DNA of 34,756 nucleotides, from assembly GCA_945868215.1 (NCBI GenBank), contig CAMBLN010000009.1:1-34756 (forward strand), read 5' to 3'. Of this stretch, positions 1-7,691 are shown one piece after another. The first letter of the stretch is position 1. Every line of letters begins with the position of its first letter. The notes below the pieces were generated by a model. That model was not told the DNA's origin and did no database searches. It saw only the letters and a list, made by a program, of their open reading frames with translations. This DNA comes from Opitutus sp. GAS368. GTDB taxonomy: Bacteria; Verrucomicrobiota; Verrucomicrobiia; Opitutales; Opitutaceae. Both the position numbers and the translations under genes were made by a program.

Positions 1-1657
1 GGGCGCGGAGGGAGGCTTCGAGACCTTGGACGCGGACTCGGTCGAGGTTGCGGCGTTCGCGGAGGTTGGGGGCGATGGTGACGTTGGTGACGGCGTCCTG
101 GAGTTCGTTGACGAAGGCGGTGAGGGACGCGCCGTAGTGGGCGGAGGGGCGGCCGAGGTCGAGGCCGGTTTCGAAGCCGGTGAGGGTTTCGGGGGCGAGG
201 GAGGGGTTGGCTTGCGTGGTGACGGGGCCGACGCGGAAGGGGCGGTGGTATTCGTTGAGCGTGGGGACGCGGAAGGCCTGGTAGGCGGAGGCGCGGGCGC
301 GGAAGTCGGGAGCGGGTTGCCAGACGAGGCCGAGGTTGGGGCTGAATTCGATGCCGTCCTGGTCGGGGAAAGTTTGTTCGAGGAGGACGGTGTTGGTGGT
401 CGTGTCGAGTTCGCGGCGGAAGCCGTCGGTGGATTGCCAGTGATCGAGGCGGGCACCGGCGGAGGCGCGGACGGTGGAAGTAACGGCGCGGTCGTGGCGG
501 GCGAAGAGTCCGGCGAAGAGTTGTTCGCCGCCGGCGCGGCGGGCGCGGGTGAAGTCCGGGGCGACAAAGAAGAAGGCTTCGCGGGTTTCGCCGCGGACGG
601 CGCGGGTGTCGATGCCGAGCGTGGTGATGGCATCGTCGGCGGGGGTGCCCCAGGTCGTCGTGAAGGACGCGCCGGCGGCGGTGGCGGGGACGTCGTATTG
701 GTTGCTGGCGGGGGTTTCGGTGGTGCGGGTGGGGTCGATGGCGGTGAAGAAGGAGGAGAAGGATTGGTCTTGGAGATAAACGACTGCGGACCACTCGCTC
801 ACGCTCGTAGCTACGGGGGAAGAGGAGAGGGTGGCGGAGAGGAAGGTTTCGTCGGAGGCGTTGCGTTGGAGCGGGGTGCCGTTGCCGCGGTTTTCGGAGT
901 AGAGGCGGGCGGTGAGGAGGAGGTCGATGTTGGCGGGGAGGACGGTGAGCCAGGAGACTTGGGCGCGTTGGTAATCGAGGTCGGCGGGGCGGTCGATGGG
1001 GCCGGGGTTGCGGATGAGGTGAACGCCGTCGGTGGCGAAGGCGGCGGCATCGATGGCGACGGCGTGGCGGGCGTTGGGAGACACGGCGGTGGCGAGGATT
1101 TCGGCGGCGCGGGTGTCGAAGTCGCCGACGAGGGCTTCGGTGGTAAAGCGGTTGGCGGTGGGTGGCGTCGTGAGGAGTTGCACGGTGCCGCCGAGGGCGG
1201 CGTTGCCCCAGGCACCGGAGCCGCCGCCGCGGATGATTTCGGCGGAGGAGAGGGCGAGGCGGGGGAGTTTGGTCCAGGCAACCCAGCCGCCGAAGGGATC
1301 GTTGAGCGGGACGCCGTCGAGGAGGACGAGGGAGCGGCTGGCGCCGCTGGGGCCGAGTCCGCGGAGAGAAACGCCTTGGGCGGTGGGGTTGGCGGTGAGG
1401 CTGCCGGTGCGGCGGAAGAGGCTGAAGGACGGGTCGGAGCGGAGGGTGTCGTCAAGGGCGAGGGAGGGCGAGGCGCGGAGGTCGTCGGCGGTGAAGATGG
1501 TGATCGCGGCGGGGAGGGTGTCGGCGGGTTGGGCGCTGCGGGTGGCGGTGACGACGAGAGGGGAGAGGGTGACGGCGGATTCGACGGCGAGGAGTGTCGA
1601 GGTAGTCAGGGCCAAGAGAAGGACCTGGAATTTTCGCGATGTTGCCGGGAGGTTCAT
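1..1657 (-). CDS. TonB-dependent receptor, BtuB-like (C-terminus cut by window start)
   Basis: Reverse-strand translation from ATG at 1657: MNLPATSRKFQVLLLALTTSTLLAVESAVTLSPLVVTATRSAQPADTLPAAITIFTADDL...VSLRGLGPSGASRSLVLLDGVPLNDPFGGW. Signal peptide, 'VVTATR' and plug domain, then beta-barrel. Not in ORF track because it runs off the window. Confidence 0.9.
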   Translation of the reverse strand, partial: MNLPATSRKFQVLLLALTTSTLLAVESAVTLSPLVVTATRSAQPADTLPAAITIFTADDLRASPSLALDDTLRSDPSFSLFRRTGSLTANPTAQGVSLRGLGPSGASRSLVLLDGVPLNDPFGGWVAWTKLPRLALSSAEIIRGGGSGAWGNAALGGTVQLLTTPPTANRFTTEALVGDFDTRAAEILATAVSPNARHAVAIDAAAFATDGVHLIRNPGPIDRPADLDYQRAQVSWLTVLPANIDLLLTARLYSENRGNGTPLQRNASDETFLSATLSSSPVATSVSEWSAVVYLQDQSFSSFFTAIDPTRTTETPASNQYDVPATAAGASFTTTWGTPADDAITTLGIDTRAVRGETREAFFFVAPDFTRARRAGGEQLFAGLFARHDRAVTSTVRASAGARLDHWQSTDGFRRELDTTTNTVLLEQTFPDQDGIEFSPNLGLVWQPAPDFRARASAYQAFRVPTLNEYHRPFRVGPVTTQANPSLAPETLTGFETGLDLGRPSAHYGASLTAFVNELQDAVTNVTIAPNLRERRNLDRVRVQGLEASLRA

Positions 1658-1733
1658 GTCCGGGTAGAACACCGAGGAAATTTTTACCAGAGGTCGAGCG
1701 CCTCCTGCTGACATCGTGTCCCCAGAACAATAA

Positions 1734-2015
1734 ATGCGTCCGCGCGATCACCGTGTGGGGCAAATTGCTTGGATGGGGCATGTGCCGGGCGCGCTGAGTC
1801 TGCCAAGAGAGCGCTTCGAGGCGGCTTACCGGGCGCTGGGGGCACGTATGACCAAGGGCCGGCCCGTGGTGGTGTATTGCGCGAGCAGGAGTTGCGAAGA
1901 TGCGGAGCTTGTCAGATCGGCGTTGCTGAGCCTGGGGTATGCGCAGGTGGAGGTGTTTGCGGGTGGCTGGGCGGAGTGGCAGGCGGCGGGGCTGAAGGAG
2001 GACAAGGCGCCTTGA
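1734..2015 (+). CDS. Rhodanese-like domain protein (short N-terminus)
   Basis: GHVPGALSLPRERFEAAY...GRPVVVYCASRSCEDAELVRSALLSLGYAQVEVFAGGWAEWQAAGL; active-site Cys loop present. Confidence 0.8.
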   Translation: MRPRDHRVGQIAWMGHVPGALSLPRERFEAAYRALGARMTKGRPVVVYCASRSCEDAELVRSALLSLGYAQVEVFAGGWAEWQAAGLKEDKAP

Positions 2016-2017
2016 GC

Positions 2018-2434
2018 GTGAGCCCTCCGGCCAAGTGGCTCGTGCGGGTGGCGAGTTGGTTTTTGGGCCTGGTGTTTATCTGCGCCGGTGCGCTCAAGAT
2101 GGCCGATCCTCTGGCGTTTGCCGACAGCGTGGCGTCGTTCCAACTTTTGCCTGGGATGATGATTAATGCGGTCGCCTTGGTGTTGCCGGTTTTGGAGATG
2201 CTCCTGGGTTTGTCGCTGTTGATCGGGGTGAGGCGAAGGGCGTGCGCGGTGGCGATGGGTTTCCTGTGCGTGGTTTTCGCGGTTGCCCTGACCCAGGCAC
2301 TGGTGCGCGGACTCACGGTTGATTGCGGCTGTTTCGGTCGAGGCGAGGCATCGACTTCAGGTAACGTCCGGACGCTTGCCCGCGCGCTGGGCCTGGCCCC
2401 GCTCGCAGGGTGGGTTTCGCGAAGATCCCGGTAG
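2018..2434 (+). CDS. MauE/DoxX-like redox-associated membrane protein
   Basis: GTG (2018) or TTG (2012) start next to or overlapping the rhodanese stop; four hydrophobic segments; FICAGALKMADPLAFADSVASFQLLP and 'VDCGCFG' motif typical of MauE/DoxX-like proteins. Confidence 0.75.
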   Translation: MSPPAKWLVRVASWFLGLVFICAGALKMADPLAFADSVASFQLLPGMMINAVALVLPVLEMLLGLSLLIGVRRRACAVAMGFLCVVFAVALTQALVRGLTVDCGCFGRGEASTSGNVRTLARALGLAPLAGWVSRRSR

Positions 2435-2496
2435 TCGGTCAGGGGTAATTTTAAGGATCGATGGAGGGCCTCACCTGGCGCGTGGCCGGGATTAAG

Positions 2497-2551
2497 GGAG
2501 GAACCGCCTCTGTGCGCTCCGTGCGGCGGACGACACGGAGGTTGTCCCTCC
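2497..2551. terminator. Hairpin between convergent genes (possible bidirectional terminator)
   Basis: Imperfect inverted repeat ggaggaaccgcctctgtg / cacggaggttgtccctcc between the 3' ends of the MauE-like (+) and DUF2071 (-) genes. Confidence 0.45.
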
Positions 2552-2597
2552 GGCCGAATCCGAAGGATTCAAGCAAGAACGCGGGCGTTTCATGACT

Positions 2598-3398
2598 TCA
2601 TGAGGGGAGACGGTGTAGGGGGTAAATGGATACGTTGACGCCGGGAGACGTCAGGGCGTGGTCGGCGGGGCGGGAGGGGGCGGGGAAGCCGTTGTCGGTG
2701 AAGAGGGAGGTGTCGGCGCGGGTGACGCGGGCGGGGGAAAGGGCGTAGGGCTCATGCCAGACCTGGCCGGAGAAGAGCCGGCCGGTGCGAGTGGAGCGGC
2801 TGAAGAGGAGGTAGCGCTCGGCGAGGAAGTAGTCGAGGGAACCGGGGGCGGCGGGTGCGGGCGGGGTGGTGCCGGCGTAGGTGAAATGGTTGAGCGGGGC
2901 GTTGGTGAGGGGTGTTTTTCGGCGAGATTTAAAATCAGCTGGAGGAATAAGATGCGGAGGTTTGTCACTTATTAAGTGACAAGTTGGATTGGGGCGGGTG
3001 CCGGTTTGGCGGGCGTGGATGTAGGGGAGGGAGAAGAGCGTGCGGGCGAGGTGGACGGCGACGGGGTTGTTGCAGTCGAGGCTGTAGAACCAGACGCCGG
3101 GAGTGCCGTCGGCGGCATGGACGTAGGTGCGGAGGTTGAGTTCGAGGAACCAGGATAGGCCGGGGACGGGCGGGCAGAAGCGGGGGCGGACGGCGTCCAT
3201 CCAGAAAGGGACTACGCCGAGGTAGGCGTGGTTCTCATGGGTATCGACGAAGAGGCCGTCGGGGAGCGTGGCCTGGATGGCGGCGGGGTCCCAGCGCCAG
3301 TGGAGGAAGAGGAGGTGGCTCCAGCGCTGATACATCACCGGCGAACGGGAGGGGCGGACGCGGGTGGCGGCGCGTTGTTCGGTGGTGGGGGCGGGCAT
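2598..3398 (-). CDS. DUF2071 (YqjF-like) family protein
   Basis: MYQRWSHLLFLHWRWDPAAIQATLPDGLFVDTHENHAYLGVVPFWMDAVRPR...ELNLRTYVHAADGTPGVWFYSLDCNNPVAVHLARTLFSLPY...GSLDYFLAERYLLFSRS. An internal ATG at 3335 may be the real start. Confidence 0.75.
   Translation of the reverse strand: MPAPTTEQRAATRVRPSRSPVMYQRWSHLLFLHWRWDPAAIQATLPDGLFVDTHENHAYLGVVPFWMDAVRPRFCPPVPGLSWFLELNLRTYVHAADGTPGVWFYSLDCNNPVAVHLARTLFSLPYIHARQTGTRPNPTCHLISDKPPHLIPPADFKSRRKTPLTNAPLNHFTYAGTTPPAPAAPGSLDYFLAERYLLFSRSTRTGRLFSGQVWHEPYALSPARVTRADTSLFTDNGFPAPSRPADHALTSPGVNVSIYPLHRLPS
2962..2982. repeat. Near-perfect palindrome inside the DUF2071 gene
   Basis: TTGTCACTTA-T-TAAGTGACAA: 10-bp perfect arms, 1-nt centre, in a locally AT-rich patch. 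Confidence 0.85.
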
Positions 3399-3421
3399 GG
3401 GGAGGGGACGGGCTGCGGATT

Positions 3422-3497
3422 TTCAACGCAAAGATCGCGAAGAGCGCGAAGACGGAGCGGCGGCCGGCTTTGCGACCTTGGCGATCTTTGCGTTGAA
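3422..3497. repeat. Intergenic inverted repeat built from CGCRAAGA nonamers
   Basis: 17-bp perfect arms TTCAACGCAAAGATCGC (3422-3438) / GCGATCTTTGCGTTGAA (3481-3497); similarity extends to about 34 nt per arm (29/34). Tandem units ACGCAAAGA TCGCGAAGA GCGCGAAGA. Confidence 0.85.
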
Positions 3498-3505
3498 GAT
3501 TGGGT

Positions 3506-4201
3506 TTAGATTTCGGATTCGGCGACGGGGCGGAATTGGCCGGGGGGGAGGTCGCCGAGGGTGAGGTTGCCGAAGCGGACGCGGTGGAGGGTCAAGACGG
3601 TCGCGCCGGTGGCGGCGAACATGCGGCGGACTTGGTGGTATTTGCCCTCCGTGAGAATCAGGTCGGCGGTGCGGGGGGAAGCGGGGTCGAGGCGGAGATC
3701 GGCGGGGGCGCAGGGGGCGTCTTCTCCGTCTAGGACCAAGGTGCCGGCGGCGAAGAGGGGGATGAGGTCGGGGCAGAGATCGCGGTCGGTGGTGGCGCGG
3801 TAGAGCTTGGGGACTTTGTGCTTGGGAGAGGTGTATTTGTGGACGAGTTCGGTTTGGTCGGTGAGGAGGATCAGGCCGGCGGTGTCTTTATCGAGGCGTC
3901 CGATGGAGGTGACCTGGGGGTTGCGGGCGCGCCAGCGTTCGGGGAGGAGGTCGTAAACGCGCGGACCTTCGCGTTCGTCGTGGGAGCAGACGAGGCCGAG
4001 GGGTTTGTTGAGGACGAGAAGCAGGCCGTCGGGGTGGTCGAGAGGTTCGCCGTTGATGAGGACGTCGGCGGCACGGGCTTTGGAGGACGGGTCGCGGACG
4101 GGGGCGCCGCGGACGGTGACGGAGTTTTTTTTGAGGTAGTCGCGGGCCTCGCGGCGGGAGCAGTAGCCGAGGTTGGCGAGGAGTTGGTCGAGGCGGCGCA
4201 T
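3506..4201 (-). CDS. rsuA: 16S rRNA pseudouridine synthase, RsuA/RluB family
   Basis: MRRLDQLLANLGYCSRREARDYLKK (S4-like), SIGRLDKDTAGLILLTD catalytic motif, KYHQVRRMFAATG. Confidence 0.88.
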   Translation of the reverse strand: MRRLDQLLANLGYCSRREARDYLKKNSVTVRGAPVRDPSSKARAADVLINGEPLDHPDGLLLVLNKPLGLVCSHDEREGPRVYDLLPERWRARNPQVTSIGRLDKDTAGLILLTDQTELVHKYTSPKHKVPKLYRATTDRDLCPDLIPLFAAGTLVLDGEDAPCAPADLRLDPASPRTADLILTEGKYHQVRRMFAATGATVLTLHRVRFGNLTLGDLPPGQFRPVAESEI

Positions 4202-4263
4202 TATTAGATTAAGATGAAAGGTTAAGATGAAGGGGGCGATGCGGAATCGGAGGCGGAGTTTTG

Positions 4264-4294
4264 GCCACAAAAAGCACAAAGAGACACAAAAGTC
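4264..4294. repeat. Short tandem CACAAARAG repeat in divergent intergenic region
   Basis: ggCCACAAAAAGCACAAAGAGACACAAAAG: three units with about 9-10 nt period, between rsuA and the alpha/beta hydrolase. Confidence 0.65.
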
Positions 4295-4396
4295 GGAAGG
4301 TAAATCAGACGAAACGGCCTCCGCCGTTCCGCTACGGGGCGAAGGGGTGGGAAATATTTTGCACCTGCGGGGAGTTTAGAGGCGTAGTGAGGGGAT

Positions 4397-5488
4397 ATGT
4401 TGAAATGGGTTTTGTGGTTGCTGGCGGTCGGGTGCTTGGGGGCGGCTTCGCTCACGTGGTGGCGCGCGCCGACGACGGGGCTTTGGAAGGCATCGATTTT
4501 GGTGGGGGAGTTCGGGCATCTGTTGGTCGTGCTGCCGGTGATCGTGGCGGCGGTGGCTTGGTGGCGGGGCGGGATGTGGGTGGTGGTTGGCGTGTGTGTG
4601 GTGGCGGCGGCGGGGCTGCTGCGTCCGGTGGTGCAGGCGGCGGGGATCATGCAGACGTTGCCGGCGAAGTTGGGGTCGGCCTTTGGGAAAGTGGAGCCGC
4701 GGACGGCGACGGGGAAGGGGCCGGTGGCGGTGGAAACGCGGGAGGTCGCGGCGGGGTTGCCGATGGATTTTTACCGGGCGGTTGGGCGGACGGGGGCGGC
4801 GCCGTGTGTGGTGATGATTCATGGGGGCGGGTGGGATAACGGGGACCGGAAGCAGTTGCCGGCGGTGAATCATCATCTGGCGAGGCTGGGGTATGCGGTG
4901 GCGGCGGTGAGTTACCGGCTGGCGCCGGCGACGCGGTGGCCGGGGCAGGCGGAGGATGTGCGGGCGGCGATCGATCATCTGAAGGCGAACGCGGGGGAGT
5001 TGGGGATTGATCCGACGCGGCTGGTGTTGATGGGGCGGTCGGCGGGCGGGCAGATCGCGACGGCGGTGGCGTATGGATTTCCGGATACAGCGGTGCGCGG
5101 GGCGGTGTCGTTTTATGGTCCGCATGACCAGGTGTTCGCGTGGGGGTTTTCGCGGGAGGATGATATTTTGAACGCGGTTAAGTTGTTGCGGCAGTATCTG
5201 GGCGGTTCGCCGGAGGAGGTGCCGGAGGCGTATCGGACGTCGTCGGCTTATCTTATCGCGACGAAGGAGAACGCGGTGCCGACGCTGCTGGTGCACGGGG
5301 CGATGGACTCGATGGTGTGGCACAAGCAAAGCGAGCGGTTGCACGCGAAGCTGGATGAGTTGGGCGTGGCGAACGCGTTTGTGTCGCTGCCCTGGGCGAC
5401 GCACGCGTGTGATTTTAATCCGCGGGGGCCGTCGGGGCGGTTGTCGTGGTTTGCGCTGGAGTGGTTTTTGGCGGCGGTGACGAAATAA
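4397..5488 (+). CDS. Alpha/beta hydrolase (BD-FAE/HSL-like esterase) with N-terminal TM segments
   Basis: VVMIHGGGWDNGDRKQLPAVNHHLARLGYAVAAVSYRLAP...LVLMGRSAGGQIA...TLLVHGAMDSMVW; HGGG oxyanion and GRSAG nucleophile elbow. Confidence 0.88.
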   Translation: MLKWVLWLLAVGCLGAASLTWWRAPTTGLWKASILVGEFGHLLVVLPVIVAAVAWWRGGMWVVVGVCVVAAAGLLRPVVQAAGIMQTLPAKLGSAFGKVEPRTATGKGPVAVETREVAAGLPMDFYRAVGRTGAAPCVVMIHGGGWDNGDRKQLPAVNHHLARLGYAVAAVSYRLAPATRWPGQAEDVRAAIDHLKANAGELGIDPTRLVLMGRSAGGQIATAVAYGFPDTAVRGAVSFYGPHDQVFAWGFSREDDILNAVKLLRQYLGGSPEEVPEAYRTSSAYLIATKENAVPTLLVHGAMDSMVWHKQSERLHAKLDELGVANAFVSLPWATHACDFNPRGPSGRLSWFALEWFLAAVTK

Positions 5489-5492
5489 AATA

Positions 5493-5514
5493 GCCCCGGC
5501 GGATAGGCCGGGGC
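5493..5514 (+). terminator. Hairpin downstream of the hydrolase (terminator-like, no U tract)
   Basis: GCCCCGGC-ggatag-GCCGGGGC: perfect 8-bp stem just after the stop codon. Confidence 0.55.
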
Positions 5515-5682
5515 GGGGTAGGGGGAAACGGGTTATTGGGGGCGAGCTTTTCGGCGATTCAGGGAATGAGGTAACAGAAAACCGTCGAGGAGCAGCGGCC
5601 GCAGGGATTTAACGGGTATAGACAAGGGGCGGCGGGCGAAGGATTAGGCTCGCAAGGGGGAAGTCATTTGGGATGCGTTGTT

Positions 5683-5859
5683 GGGGTGTGCTTGCCAAAT
5701 AACTCAATGTTTCGCCAAGGCCCTGCGGGCGAAAGGGAAACCAAGCTGGGCCGGCGTTGCCCTCGGCGGCACGGGCCGCTGGCCCGCCTCCGCCTCGGTC
5801 GCCTTGGCCGAGCAAGTTTCCCATTCGCGAAACATCGATTTATTTAGCAAACACACCCC
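5683..5859. mobile_element. MITE-like foldback element with 35-bp imperfect terminal inverted repeats
   Basis: Left 5683-5717 ggggtgtgcttgccaaataactcaatgtttcgcca against right 5825-5859 tcgcgaaacatcgatttatttagcaaacacacccc: 30/35 complementary; the interior also folds (gggaaac... / ...gtttccc). Confidence 0.65.
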
Positions 5860-5886
5860 TTCACTACCCCGGCAACACCACTTTTT

Positions 5887-7689
5887 ATGTCTCTTTGGGA
5901 ATACAAGCATATCACCAGCGGGCCGCACGGCTTCGCCACTCCCGCACTTTTGGAGTCCTACCTGAACCAGCTCGGCAAGGACGAGTGGGAGATCATCAGT
6001 TACGAGACGCTGCCGACGAGTCCGCTGGCGTTCAACGGCGTGGCGAGACGCACGACGTTGCGCGACTGGACGCTGGAAAGCGCGGCGGCGGCTGCGGCGA
6101 AAATCGAGGCGGACAAACTGCGCGCGGAGTTTGCGGCGAAGTTTACAGGCGGTGCGGCGGGCGCGGCCGGTGAAGCTGCGGCGGAAAAGCAGACGACGAT
6201 GGTGTCGGAGGCGGCGGCGACGGAGGATGGGTTTCGCAAGCTGCGCAATACGGAGAGCGATGGTGATCCGGATGCGGCGGAGGAAGGCGACGACTGGGAC
6301 AACTGGGACAATCTCGACGATGATCTGCCGACGTTTTTCGAGGCGATCAAACCGCACCTGCGCAGGAATCAGCGCGGGCCGGGGCAGTCGGTGGGCATCA
6401 CGTTTCTGGCCAAGCGCTGGGAGCAGACCGAGGGCGATCTCATCGGTGCGCTCAAGGAGTGCGGTTTTGTCATTCCCGAGCGTGAAGACGATGCGCCGGT
6501 ATATCTGGAATTTGAGGGCGAGCTTTACTGGTTGAATCTGAACAACCGCCACGAGTTGTTTTTGAATACGAGGGAGAAGCCGCGTCCGGTGTTCCGGGTT
6601 GCGCAGGCGAAGCCGCTGGATCCGAGCGATCCGGCGGCAGCGTTGCTGTCCGAGGAAGTCGCGGCGGAGCAGGCGGAGAAGGCGAAGCGCGAGGCGGAGC
6701 GGCTGGCGCGTGAAGCGGAACAGGCGGCGCGTCGCGCGGAACACGAGGCGAGGCGCTTGGCGCAGCAGGCGGCGGCGCAGGCCGCGCGTGAGGCGGCGGC
6801 GGCGGCCAAAGCGGCGGCGGTGCCGGAACGTGGCGAGGGCGTGGTGTCTGCGGCCGTAGAATCTCCAGCTGTGGCGGAAGCGGAAGAGATCGTGACGGTT
6901 TCGACGGAAGAGCTGCCGCCGGAAGCGGATGATTTTCTGGCGGCGGTGCGGGCGCAGATGCGTCGCAATCGCCGGGGTCCCGGGTATTCGGGCAGCGTCA
7001 CGTATCTGGCCCGTGCGTTCAAGCAGCCGGAGGCGGATCTCGTTGAGATGTTTGTCGCGGTGGGGCTGACGGTGCCTGCGACGACGAACGACAAGCCGGT
7101 CAAGACGGCGATCGGGGCGTTTGTGTATTGGCTGAACAAGGACAGCCGCGGGGCGATCTGGATCAACGGGGACGAAGTGCGCGCGCCGAAGGCCGAGCAA
7201 GTGGTGCCAGCTGCTCCGGCGGTGCCGGCGCCGGTCGCCGAAGTTGCGCCGGTGGTTGAGTCGGTTCTGAAGCCGGAGGTTGTGGCCGCGGTGGAGCCTG
7301 CGCCTGAAGCCGCGCCTGTGAGCGAGGTGGCGGCCGTGACGGCGGGAGATTCGGCGCTGGCGGGAATCCGGCTGCTGTTGAAACCCAATAAACGCGGAAG
7401 CGGGGTTTCGGCGGAAGTGAGTTATCTGGCGAAGACGCTGGGGCAGGAATTGCAGTCGTTCCTGACGGTGGTTTCCGAGCTGGGGCTGGCGTTGCCGGCC
7501 ACCGAGGAGCACAAGCCGACGTTCGTCGAGCACGGCGACGAGATTTTCTGGCTGAATAAGAATCCGAAGGACGGCTCGGTGTGGATCAACGCGAAGACTT
7601 CCAAAGCCGGTGCGAAAAAGGCGGCGGGTGGCGCGGCGGTCGCGGCCAAGCCAAAGGCTAAAGCTAAGAAGGCAGGGAAGGCGGAGTAA
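5887..7689 (+). CDS. Unknown protein with three tandem ~85-aa repeats, Ala/Glu/Arg coiled-coil linker and Lys/Ala-rich tail
   Basis: Repeats: LRRNQRGPGQSVGITFLAKRW..., MRRNRRGPGYSGSVTYLARAF..., LKPNKRGSGVSAEVSYLAKTL..., each ending YWLN/FWLN...(W)IN; tail KAGAKKAAGGAAVAAKPKAKAKKAGKAE. Confidence 0.85.
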   Translation: MSLWEYKHITSGPHGFATPALLESYLNQLGKDEWEIISYETLPTSPLAFNGVARRTTLRDWTLESAAAAAAKIEADKLRAEFAAKFTGGAAGAAGEAAAEKQTTMVSEAAATEDGFRKLRNTESDGDPDAAEEGDDWDNWDNLDDDLPTFFEAIKPHLRRNQRGPGQSVGITFLAKRWEQTEGDLIGALKECGFVIPEREDDAPVYLEFEGELYWLNLNNRHELFLNTREKPRPVFRVAQAKPLDPSDPAAALLSEEVAAEQAEKAKREAERLAREAEQAARRAEHEARRLAQQAAAQAAREAAAAAKAAAVPERGEGVVSAAVESPAVAEAEEIVTVSTEELPPEADDFLAAVRAQMRRNRRGPGYSGSVTYLARAFKQPEADLVEMFVAVGLTVPATTNDKPVKTAIGAFVYWLNKDSRGAIWINGDEVRAPKAEQVVPAAPAVPAPVAEVAPVVESVLKPEVVAAVEPAPEAAPVSEVAAVTAGDSALAGIRLLLKPNKRGSGVSAEVSYLAKTLGQELQSFLTVVSELGLALPATEEHKPTFVEHGDEIFWLNKNPKDGSVWINAKTSKAGAKKAAGGAAVAAKPKAKAKKAGKAE

Positions 7690-7691
7690 GG

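Noticed and set aside
26-1711. 561-aa + strand ORF
   Set aside because: Gly/Glu/Val-rich antisense shadow of the TonB-dependent receptor; no domain pattern.
1658-1733. Cobalamin riboswitch upstream of the BtuB-like receptor
   Set aside because: Too short between genes and no B12-box-like conserved segment recognised.
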